64,000 nt of DNA from Trichothermofontia sichuanensis B231. Lineage in GTDB: Bacteria; Cyanobacteriota; Cyanobacteriia; B231. Within the stretch, counting starts at the first letter, position 1; each line of letters starts with the position of its first letter. The stretch is taken from contig NZ_CP110848.1 of assembly GCF_026240635.1 (NCBI RefSeq), positions 1,180,501 through 1,244,500 on the forward strand, given 5' to 3'. A program made the translations under genes and the position numbers. Under the pieces are notes generated by a model that saw nothing but the letters and a program-made list of their open reading frames with translations, had not been told where the DNA came from and did no database searches. Positions 34,410 through 42,002 of this stretch are shown here, in pieces.

Positions 34410-34517
34410 TATCAGTCATGGCAATTTAGACTGAAACAGCCCCCTCACCACCAGCCCCTCTCCCAGAGCGGGAGGGGGGAGTGAAAAACTGTATCGTTCT
34501 TATTTGGATTGACCATA
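34410..34517 (+). repeat. Family A MITE-like element, copy A5
   Basis: It runs from TATCAGTCATGGCAATTTAG to GGATTGACCATA with the core hairpin CCTCTCCC-agagc-GGGAGGGG. It is nearly full length with small end changes. Confidence 0.85.
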
Positions 34518-34712
34518 ATGTCGTTCAAGGTTGAGTGCAGGCGTAGGGAATTCGGGGATAGGTAGGTGTGAGTCTTGAGTACTGAGGTCGGAGTCTCCCC
34601 CGCCTGCTGGGCAGTTCGACCAGACCTGAATGAGGAATTCCCGATTTTATTAAGCTTAGATAGGGGATTGGTATCCTACAATGCCCCTACAGCGGTTAGG
34701 AATCACTGCTCT

Positions 34713-36644
34713 ATGGGCTACTGTCTCAATCCTGACTGCCACCAACCCAACGCTCCGGATCAGGCCCGCTTTTGTAGTCATTGTGGTGCCCGTTTGCTGT
34801 TGGCCGATCGTTACCGGGCGGTAGCCCCGATTGGGCAAGGAGGATTTGGGCGCACCTTTCGGGCGGTGGATGAACATAAGCCCTCCCGTCCCCCCTGTGT
34901 CATCAAGCAGCTTTATCTCGAACATCCCACAGCCGCTGGTTTCCAGAAGGCGGTGCAGTTATTTGAGCAAGAAGCCCACCGTCTGGAACTGTTAGGTACC
35001 CATCCGCAAATTCCAGCCCTGCTTGCCTACTTTACCCAGGAAGGCCACTCCTATCTCATCCAAGAGTTTATCGCTGGCCAAACCCTGACCCAACGCCAAC
35101 AGCAGCAAGGCGTTTTCACCGAGCCTCAGGTGCGATCGCTTCTCCACAGCCTCCTACCGGTCTTGCAGTTTGTCCACGCCCACCAGGTTATTCACCGCGA
35201 TATCAAACCCGATAATATCATCTGGCGAGAAGTCGAGGGAACAGGGCCGTCAGGTTGGGGTAGCCTCTCTTCAAGCCCAGCGCGATCGCCCCGACCTGAT
35301 CTAGTCCTCGTAGACTTTGGGGCGTCGGGCCTTGCCCGATCAACGCCGCGGACCGGCACCAAGATCTATAGCCTGGGTTACAGTGCACCGGAGCAAGAAA
35401 GCGGCAAAGCCTGTTTTGCCAGCGATTTGTATAGTTTAGGTGTTACCTGCATCACCCTACTGACAGGCTGCACCAATCCCCTCGACCTTTACTCCTACAG
35501 TGACGCTACCTGGATCTGGCAGGAGGCTCTCCAGGGGAATCCCGTGAGTGATCGCCTAGCCCACCTGCTGAATCGCCTAATTGCCAAACCCATTAACCAG
35601 CGGTATCCCACCGTTGAGGCCGTGTTACAGGATCTGGTCCATCCGGCAGTGGCCCTCAGCCTCTCCCAGGCTAACTCTAGGGCAAAATCGCCGTCAACCG
35701 CCTCCCTAACTGTTCCCCACAGGGGCAGACATCCTAACCGTATCGGGGGGCAACCGCACAGCGGGGGGCAATCGCACGGGGCTTACCCCCCAGCGGCCTC
35801 ACCAAACGGTGTCCAACCCCAGGTGGGGACCTACCAATGGCTCGAGTGTTCACAGTTTGAAGTTGTCACCGTTGATCACCAGGGCCAGATCGTCGATCGG
35901 CGGCAACACCAGGCCCGCTACTTCCGCGAACCCCTGGCCGCAGGAGTTGATCTAGAGATGGTCGAAATTCCGGGCGGGCGTTTTCTGATGGGGGCGACTG
36001 TCACCACGAGCAGTGAGAACGCCGCCTTACCCCGCCATTGGGTAACGGTGCCGTCCTTTTTCATGGGGCGTTTCCCCATCACCCAGGCCCAGTGGAAAGC
36101 CCTTATGCCTAACAATCCCGCCTGGTTTCGGCAGGCGGATCATCCTGTGGAGGAGGTGTCATGGTGGGAAGCGGTGGAATTTTGCCAGCGCTTATCGGCC
36201 AAAACTGGACGGCTGTATCGCTTACCCAGTGAAGCCGAGTGGGAATATGCCTGTCGAGCGGGGACAACTACCCCCTTCCACTTTGGCGAGCAGATCACCA
36301 CGAAATTGGCCAATTGCTGTGGAGCCTTTAGTTACGATCCGGAACTGCGCGGGCAATGCTGTACCCAAACGACGCCCGTCGGCAGCTATCCCCCCAACGC
36401 CTTTGGTTTGTATGACATGCACGGCAACGTCAGCGAGTGGTGTCAGGATACGTGGCATCCCAGTTATGAGGGGGCACCCACCCAGGGAGAAGCGTGGATA
36501 GACAAGAGTGTAGAGCATCCCTATCGGGTCCTGCGGGGGGGCGCCTGGAATGCCTACGCCCGTCAGTGTCGATCGAGCAGTCGAAATCGCAATATCGAAA
36601 CCTTTCGCGGTAACTTCGTTGGCTTTCGGGTTGTCTGTTCTTAA
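34713..36644 (+). CDS. Zinc ribbon / Ser-Thr kinase / FGE-sulfatase domain fusion
   Basis: The 643-residue protein has three parts. Residues 1-27 form a zinc ribbon (CLNPDC...FCSHCG). Residues about 33-310 form a Hanks-type kinase: glycine loop IGQGGFG, VIKQ lysine, catalytic HRDIKPDN, metal-binding DFGAS and YSAPEQ. A Pro/Ser/Gln-rich linker follows, then a formylglycine-generating-enzyme-like domain (about 450-643: EIPGGRFLMGA, LPSEAEWEYACRAGTTTPF, GNVSEWCQDTW, YRVLRGGAWNAY). This last domain has a single Cys (RQCRSSSRNR) where true FGE has two catalytic cysteines, so it is probably a binding module as in Pkn1-like kinases. ATG 34713 starts directly at the zinc ribbon; upstream codons have no homology. 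Confidence 0.9.
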   Translation: MGYCLNPDCHQPNAPDQARFCSHCGARLLLADRYRAVAPIGQGGFGRTFRAVDEHKPSRPPCVIKQLYLEHPTAAGFQKAVQLFEQEAHRLELLGTHPQIPALLAYFTQEGHSYLIQEFIAGQTLTQRQQQQGVFTEPQVRSLLHSLLPVLQFVHAHQVIHRDIKPDNIIWREVEGTGPSGWGSLSSSPARSPRPDLVLVDFGASGLARSTPRTGTKIYSLGYSAPEQESGKACFASDLYSLGVTCITLLTGCTNPLDLYSYSDATWIWQEALQGNPVSDRLAHLLNRLIAKPINQRYPTVEAVLQDLVHPAVALSLSQANSRAKSPSTASLTVPHRGRHPNRIGGQPHSGGQSHGAYPPAASPNGVQPQVGTYQWLECSQFEVVTVDHQGQIVDRRQHQARYFREPLAAGVDLEMVEIPGGRFLMGATVTTSSENAALPRHWVTVPSFFMGRFPITQAQWKALMPNNPAWFRQADHPVEEVSWWEAVEFCQRLSAKTGRLYRLPSEAEWEYACRAGTTTPFHFGEQITTKLANCCGAFSYDPELRGQCCTQTTPVGSYPPNAFGLYDMHGNVSEWCQDTWHPSYEGAPTQGEAWIDKSVEHPYRVLRGGAWNAYARQCRSSSRNRNIETFRGNFVGFRVVCS

Positions 36645-36763
36645 CCCCAGTGTTTGTGGGGTCAGCATCCTGCCTGCCCAAGATACTTGAATCCTGCCCG
36701 TGCATACCAGCCGGGACGGCCATCCCACGGGATAAATCTAGAGATCTTCCGAAACGTTGTCCT

Positions 36764-36860
36764 TATAGTCATTCCAATTTAGACTGAAACATTACCCTCA
36801 CCCCCAGCCTCTCTCCCGCTCTGGGAGAGAGGAGTGAAGAACTGTATCGTTCTTATTTGG
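36764..36860 (+). repeat. Family A element, copy A6, right end lost
   Basis: It begins TATAGTCATTCCAATTTAGA and retains the hairpin CTCTCTCCC-gctct-GGGAGAGAG, but stops at TTCTTATTTGG, where AT-rich sequence of a different origin begins. The terminal ATTGACCATA is missing. Confidence 0.85.
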
Positions 36861-37458
36861 TAGGAATAATATTAAAGCAGAAATTTTATTAACAAAATAT
36901 ATAGAGCTAACATAAAGAAAAGCTGGTAGCCAAAACAAATTCTGGTAAGCACTATTGCCTAATAGATAAAATGGTACTGATAATAATATCGCACCGGGTA
37001 ACGGCGTGATCTTGCCACCAATCGGAGTCTCTTCATAGTAAGGATATTGTCCCTGTAAAAGTTTATCTACAGCAATATTAAGCGCTTCATCACGATCACT
37101 TCCTTGACTTAAAATTCCTTGTGTTTCCAATGGATAAACTACTGAGAATATTACTACTAATCCTAAAAATGTGAGTCCGACTAAAATTGGATACCATTTT
37201 GGGATAAACTGAAACAAGAAATCCTTAAATTTAAGGATCAACAGTAGTAATGAAGCAACAATGATCACATGAGTCACAATCCCTAGCAAGTCAAAATACT
37301 CTTGAATTAATGCCGCTGATGGAAAACATAAAAAGATAAAAAGATCACTATAAAAATTAATGATAATATCGTAGTTATCTGATGATTTTCTTGATCAAAC
37401 AGATTAGCTAGATGCGGCAAATTAGTAGGCTTAAAATTAAACATATAGGCGCTGCCAT
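36861..37458 (-). pseudogene. Remnant of a multi-pass membrane protein (GT39/mannosyltransferase-like)
   Basis: On the minus strand, codons from about 37458 read YMFNFKPTNLPHLANLFDQE... through a hydrophobic helix to SFYVF and then hit a stop. Losing one T in the run complementary to 37323-37326 explains this: the adjacent frame continues FPSAALIQEYFDLLGIVTHV through several helices to NKISALILF. The reading frame then runs into repeat A6, which adds the tail NKNDTVLHSSLPERERGWG and a stop at 36798. The sequence SQGSDRDEALNIAVDKLLQGQYPYYE resembles periplasmic loops of GT-C glycosyltransferases. AT-rich composition differs from its neighbours, suggesting transfer. It is not functional as it stands. 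Confidence 0.75.
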
Positions 37459-37462
37459 AAAC

Positions 37463-37612
37463 AACAAGGTTCCACAAGCAAGCGGTATAGCTACTCTGAA
37501 GCCCATGCTATCATCAAGCGGGGGCTTAGGACACCTCGTCCCTATAGAAGCTAAATGCAGGTCTCACCCCCAGGTCTCACCCTAATCATCACAAGGGGAA
37601 GTTGCCCCTGCT
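37463..37612 (-). pseudogene. Degenerate fragment resembling the wecG-type gene at 40034-40822
   Basis: The + strand text here (AAGCAAGCGGTATAGC, CCCATGCTATCATC, GGACACCTCG, GAAGCTAAATGCAG, TCATCAC, GGGGAAGTTGC) aligns step by step with 40131-40270 inside the C-terminal part of the WecG/TagA gene (GCAAGCGGTATAGCC, CCCATGCCATCATC, GGACACCTCG, GAAGCTAAACGCAG). Substitutions, small indels and a local duplication of CAGGTCTCACCC destroy the frame. It is either a decayed partial duplication or the remnant of a paralogous gene. It directly abuts the membrane-protein pseudogene. Confidence 0.8.
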
Positions 37613-37762
37613 ATTGATCTGGGTGTGATCCTCAAGACATACCAACTGGCAATCAGATGCTAGGTTTTTATAAAAATAGCTTCTTATAAAAGACTTATAA
37701 AAGATTACCTGTACAACAATCTGGTAAACACAGTTGATACAAGGCACTCCGAGACGTTTGGT

Positions 37763-40015
37763 ATGTATCGGTTTCATGTCCGCGCCTTTACCCAGCCTGG
37801 TGAGACGATTGCTCTAGTCGGATCGCTGCCGATTGTGGGTCAATGGGATCCAAGGCAATGCATTCGGCTCCAAACCAGCCCCGATCGCTATCCCCTCTGG
37901 TGGGTTGATCTGGCTCTGGATGACTGCGGCGAGACCGACGCCACTGCCGCCTGCCGCCTGGAATATAAATACCTGCGGCTCGGTGTAGACGGGCGAATTA
38001 CCTGGGAAACTCTTGGGGTTAACCGTTGGGTGCCCTTGGAAGCATCCCCACTCCCCAGTGCGATCGTGGTGGAAGATGGTTGGTGGGATGTCCTGCCCTC
38101 GTCTCCCTATGGGTACTTTGCTGAACCGGTGGCTCCCCCGCCAGTTCCTCGCTGTCCGGAGAGCCTCAAGATTGTGGTCATTGGCAGTTCCGTCGCCCTC
38201 GGCTGTAGTGCCTGGTTGTTGCGCGGTTGGGCTTGGCATTTAGGGCAGGCGTTACAGAAACGCTATGGCCATCATCTGGTTAATGTGTCTGAGGTCGGGG
38301 CCAACGTCGGGACCACGATCGCGCGGTTTCCCCAAGTCGTGCGGCCCGAAGCGCCGGATCTGGTGATTATTGCCCTCTCTTTGGGCAATGAGGGCTTAGC
38401 TAGCAGTCCTCCCGCCCACTATCGCTCCATCCAACGACGCTTTGAAAATGGCCTTCAGCAACTCATCAAAATGACGCGGGAATGTGGGGCACAGCCGATC
38501 CTGGGTGGGGTTTATCCCAATGGGGACTATTCGCCCGGTCATTACGCAGTTCTGCGCGATACTCAACAACGGATCTTAAGCTGGGGTGTCCCAGTCTTAG
38601 ATTGGTTGGCTGCTGTAGATGATGGCCAAGGGCGATGGCAACCGGGCTTATCCTTTGATGCGGCCCATCCCAATACCACCGGGCATCGGCGTATGTATGA
38701 CGCGATCGACCTTTCCCTATTTGAACTGACCAAATCAGCGTTACGACATACTGTTATCCACCCGACGGAAGCAAGCCTGATTTATCAAGATGACTGGGGG
38801 TTTCAGGTCGGTCTGAATAAAGCTGAAAATAGCCTGCGAATGATTAACCCAACCAGCTACGACTATCTGATTGCGCCCAGTTGGCAGACACTACAAACTG
38901 CCATCCAATCGGCACAACTGGCAGCGGGCCTCTACCTGCTGGAGGCCCCGATCGCCGGTACCTCACCCTTTCTGCTAGTACAAGAGGATAGCCGGATTGG
39001 CACGACTGTGACGATTCCAGCAGCGACACACCTGACCTTTTATCCCGTCTTTCATTTCTTCACGCCCCAATGTGCCAAAATTCTCTTTTATGATGGGCAC
39101 CTAGGGATCTTGAAGATGAGCGATCGTCGCCTGTGCGTCATTAATACGTCAGATCACGCGTACAACCTCCAACCCATGTGGTCAGAAGTGCGATCTGCAT
39201 TGAAGGCGATGTCTCCCGGTGTCTATGAAGATCCCATCCAGCCGGACCACCCCTTCCGCACCTTGATGGTCGGGCCAGAGGGCTTAGAAAGTCGTGTGAA
39301 AGTTGCAGCTCAATCCGCCTTCTTTTTGGACTATCAATGCCCACTCACAGAGCGCAAGCGAGTGGCTATTTTGCCTTTAGGTGATCGGTGTGCAGTACGC
39401 ATGTTATTGTACAAACTGGAGTATGACGGTCCGGCCTTTCCTTTTGACCTGACACGCACAACAAATTTGGCCGATGTTGCCGATATTATTCAGAACGATT
39501 TCTACGATATGTGGAATCCCCACTACCTATCTTATAATCATGAAGCGCGGCGTATTTATCACACAAAGTGGTCAGGATTATCGTTTGCTCATGAAGTTGA
39601 AGACAGCGATGATCCTGTGAATAATATGTTCCCTGTCTATGAACGGATGCGGGTTCGTTACACAGCACGATCGCAACGATTTTTATATGCCCTCAAACAC
39701 TGTGATGAAGCCCTATTTGTACGCACGGGAATCTGCGATCGGGGAACAGTCATCGATCTAATGCATAAACTGGAAAATAAGTGTCAGGGTAAACCTTTTC
39801 GCCTATTGATCATTTCACCCCAGTCTTCGGACGAGTTTAGCCATCTGACTAATGTTTTGCATTACAACTACGAGTTTAACCCCGATCGGATGTACGAGGA
39901 CATCGGGTATTGGTTGCATTGCACCGGCGTGATGCGACATATCCTCCATTCTCTGGGTATTTCCAGTAAAAATCTCTTCTGGTGTCCCCCTTCTCCTGCT
40001 CAAGAGGTCAAATAA
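37763..40015 (+). CDS. CBM20 - SGNH hydrolase - DUF1796 three-domain protein
   Basis: The 750-residue protein appears to fuse three domains. Residues 1-105 form a CBM20 starch-binding domain (YRFHVRAFTQPGETIALVGS, VGQWDPRQCIRL, LEYKYLRLGVDGRITWE). Residues about 130-320 form an SGNH/GDSL esterase: block I VIGSSVALG, block III SLGNEG, block V DAAHPNTTGH with the catalytic-type Asp and His. A beta-rich middle follows (about 330-520). Residues about 530-740 resemble DUF1796, a putative papain-like fold (LPLGDRCAVRMLLYKL, AFPFDLTRT, YDMWNPHYLSYNHEA). No signal peptide or TM helix is seen, so it is apparently cytoplasmic. It may act on a glycan, for example deacylating glycogen-like or surface polysaccharide; this is inference. 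The neighbour is wecG, convergent 18 nt away. Confidence 0.85.
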   Translation: MYRFHVRAFTQPGETIALVGSLPIVGQWDPRQCIRLQTSPDRYPLWWVDLALDDCGETDATAACRLEYKYLRLGVDGRITWETLGVNRWVPLEASPLPSAIVVEDGWWDVLPSSPYGYFAEPVAPPPVPRCPESLKIVVIGSSVALGCSAWLLRGWAWHLGQALQKRYGHHLVNVSEVGANVGTTIARFPQVVRPEAPDLVIIALSLGNEGLASSPPAHYRSIQRRFENGLQQLIKMTRECGAQPILGGVYPNGDYSPGHYAVLRDTQQRILSWGVPVLDWLAAVDDGQGRWQPGLSFDAAHPNTTGHRRMYDAIDLSLFELTKSALRHTVIHPTEASLIYQDDWGFQVGLNKAENSLRMINPTSYDYLIAPSWQTLQTAIQSAQLAAGLYLLEAPIAGTSPFLLVQEDSRIGTTVTIPAATHLTFYPVFHFFTPQCAKILFYDGHLGILKMSDRRLCVINTSDHAYNLQPMWSEVRSALKAMSPGVYEDPIQPDHPFRTLMVGPEGLESRVKVAAQSAFFLDYQCPLTERKRVAILPLGDRCAVRMLLYKLEYDGPAFPFDLTRTTNLADVADIIQNDFYDMWNPHYLSYNHEARRIYHTKWSGLSFAHEVEDSDDPVNNMFPVYERMRVRYTARSQRFLYALKHCDEALFVRTGICDRGTVIDLMHKLENKCQGKPFRLLIISPQSSDEFSHLTNVLHYNYEFNPDRMYEDIGYWLHCTGVMRHILHSLGISSKNLFWCPPSPAQEVK

Positions 40016-40033
40016 AATTTGATTGGGTTGCTG

Positions 40034-40822
40034 TTAGTTTGAGCGCTTACCCATCAGCCAATATTGGAGCAATTGCCAACCCAGTAGCACCACAAATACG
40101 GGATTATTAATCAAGTAGCGCCGCCACAAACGACGAGGTTCCACCAGCAAGCGGTATAGCCATTCTAAACCCCATGCCATCATCCAGCGGGGGGCCTGGG
40201 ACACCTCGCCACTATGGAAGCTAAACGCAGCTCCCACTCCAATCATCACCAGGGGGAGTTGCTCCTGCTGTCGCGCCATCCATTGCTCCTGCTTGGGACA
40301 ACCCAATCCTACCAAGACCACCCTAGCCCCACTGGCCAAAATCCGCGCTGCATCCGCTGCTTCCTCCGCCGGGGTTAACGGGCGAAAGGGTGGGGCATAA
40401 CAGCCGACGATCGCCAACCCTGGAAATTGCCCTGTTAACTGATGACTTAACTTCTCCAACATCGTCGGTGTTCCCCCATACAGATAGAGCGGTACCCCCG
40501 ATCGCGCGGCCCGATCACACCAAGCTAACATCAAATCAGGTCCATACACCCTGACCGCATCAACCACTCCCAGCAACCGTAATGCCCAAACCAGTGGCAT
40601 ACCATCAGGGGTCACTAGGGCTGCTTGATTCACGATCTGCTGGAAAGCAGGTTGCCAATAAGCCGTCATCACCACATGTACGTTGGCCGCAATCACATAA
40701 CGGGATTGACGCGCCTCAGCCCATCGCTGAATCAGATCGCAGGCCGCATCATAATTCGTAGCATCGACCCGACTGCCCAGAATGAATCTAAATCTGGAAC
40801 CGCAGCCAGCCTCATCCGCCAT
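40034..40822 (-). CDS. WecG/TagA/CpsF family glycosyltransferase (GT26)
   Basis: The 262-residue enzyme transfers a sugar (N-acetylmannosamine, its acid or a related residue) from a nucleotide donor to an undecaprenyl-linked acceptor at the inner face of the membrane. Family motifs are the N-terminal GSRVDATNYDAACDLI, the catalytic-region VTPDGMPLVWALRLLG, PLYLYGGTP, VGLGCPKQEQWMARQQEQLPLVMIGVGAAFSFHSG and the C-terminal membrane-associating appendage WGLEWLYRLLVEPRRLWRRYL. ATG 40822 is chosen over a TTG six bases upstream. A degenerate relative of its 3' part lies at 37463-37612. Together with the wza/wzc block it points to surface-polysaccharide synthesis. Confidence 0.93.
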   Translation of the reverse strand: MADEAGCGSRFRFILGSRVDATNYDAACDLIQRWAEARQSRYVIAANVHVVMTAYWQPAFQQIVNQAALVTPDGMPLVWALRLLGVVDAVRVYGPDLMLAWCDRAARSGVPLYLYGGTPTMLEKLSHQLTGQFPGLAIVGCYAPPFRPLTPAEEAADAARILASGARVVLVGLGCPKQEQWMARQQEQLPLVMIGVGAAFSFHSGEVSQAPRWMMAWGLEWLYRLLVEPRRLWRRYLINNPVFVVLLGWQLLQYWLMGKRSN

Positions 40823-40927
40823 CCCCAACCATCCCCCTACGCCAGTCGGCAGCCTCCCTCCACCCTATCAGAACAACCTGACAGGACAGCCGCAAATATC
40901 AGAATCAAAAAATAATTGCAATATCAA

Positions 40928-40956
40928 TTGACAAAATGTAACATTACTTCTAATCT
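40928..40956 (+). promoter_or_regulatory. Candidate sigma-70 promoter for the 41022 gene
   Basis: A perfect TTGACA (40928-40933), 17-nt spacer and TAATCT (40951-40956) lie in an AT-rich patch about 65 nt before ATG 41022. Confidence 0.55.
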
Positions 40957-41021
40957 AAATGTCAGGATGTCTTTAACCGCATCCGTACGTCTCACTTCGC
41001 TCCCCTCACCGATTGCCATCC

Positions 41022-41663
41022 ATGACCCAAACTGCTTTTGTTTCCTGTAAACTGCTAAACTCGCGTGATCAATACCAGACCTGTCATATTGTCGTTCCTG
41101 ACCTCCAACAGCCCCTAGCGGCCATTCAGTTGGGCGATCGCTACTACGGCCTCTTCCAAACCTTGACTGACAGTGAGCGCGTCCTAAGAGTCCTCGTCAA
41201 GCTGCACCAACGGGGCGATGAAGTTGTCGTCACCAAAGCGGGTAAGGGCTATAGCCTATGGGTATGGGAGCCAGAGGCTAGCCGGAAGCAAGCGACTGCC
41301 ACTAAACTCACAACCGTTCCCCCCGCTTCCTTTAGGCTCCTGGTTAGCCCCGATCGGGTTCCCTTCTGGAGCGTTCAGGTTCCCGATCTCGGCCAATCTC
41401 TACAGGCGGTTGAAGTGTCGGGGGAGTACTACAGCCTGTTTCGGCTCGAACGCACCGTTGATCGCCTCTTCGAGATTGTGGCCAAAATTACCCAACAGGG
41501 GGATGTCACGATCGTCTTTGAAGCGTCCCAGGGCTATGCAGTTTGCGTCCTTGAACCTGACGCACAACCCATCCAACGCATCTCATCGAGGGCTTTTTTC
41601 CAGACAACCCTCCAACCTGCGGAGCCGTTTTCGAGCCGGATACCTAGCCTGGCGATCGCTTGA
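41022..41663 (+). CDS. Hypothetical protein with two tandem repeats of one domain
   Basis: The 213-residue soluble protein has two clearly related units (about residues 5-80 and 98-175). Both follow the pattern VPDLxQxLxAxx...YYxLFxxx...R...Kx-xQxGDxxxVxxAxxGYxxxVxEPxA. A short Thr/Ala linker separates them, and a Ser/Pro-rich tail follows. No signal peptide, helix or catalytic motif is seen. I recognise no named family; it looks like a small alpha/beta binding domain, duplicated. ATG 41022 is preferred over an in-frame TTG nine bases upstream. It is probably monocistronic, with a good promoter upstream and a strong hairpin at 41688. Confidence 0.75.
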   Translation: MTQTAFVSCKLLNSRDQYQTCHIVVPDLQQPLAAIQLGDRYYGLFQTLTDSERVLRVLVKLHQRGDEVVVTKAGKGYSLWVWEPEASRKQATATKLTTVPPASFRLLVSPDRVPFWSVQVPDLGQSLQAVEVSGEYYSLFRLERTVDRLFEIVAKITQQGDVTIVFEASQGYAVCVLEPDAQPIQRISSRAFFQTTLQPAEPFSSRIPSLAIA

Positions 41664-41687
41664 TCGACTGACAAACCTTGAATCATC

Positions 41688-41716
41688 GCCGCCATGCCCT
41701 TAACCGGTATGGCGGC
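41688..41716 (+). terminator. Strong stem-loop after the 41022 gene
   Basis: GCCGCCATGCC (41688-41698) pairs with GGTATGGCGGC (41706-41716), 11 bp including one G-T, with a 7-nt loop. It lies 25 nt after the stop. There is no T-run, as is common in cyanobacteria. Confidence 0.55.
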
Positions 41717-42002
41717 TTGGGAGTATCAGGCCAGCGCCTACCTCCTTGGCTCACTGATTGCTGATAACCTAATGGTTGATAACCGATAGCTGCCAAGGAG
41801 AGCTACCGCTTTCCCTCAGTTCGGTAAAGGGGCAATAGCCGTAACCAAGGGACGGCTTTCATCCCCAGGCTAGCGTCCCGATCCTCTTTACACTTATTTA
41901 TAGATTTCTCATTTTTCATCGAGGGACGGGGTGCTCCAGACCCACCGCCGGCTAATCGTACCCAGTCCATCGATGGTTGTCATTTTGCCTAGGGTATAGA
42001 TC
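41717..42002. other. Intergenic, ftsH upstream region
   Basis: No gene was seen. Short direct repeats GCTGATAACC/GGTTGATAACC occur around 41760-41785. The AT-rich stretch at 41885-41920 is a likely place for the ftsH promoter, but no clear hexamers stand out. Confidence 0.4.
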
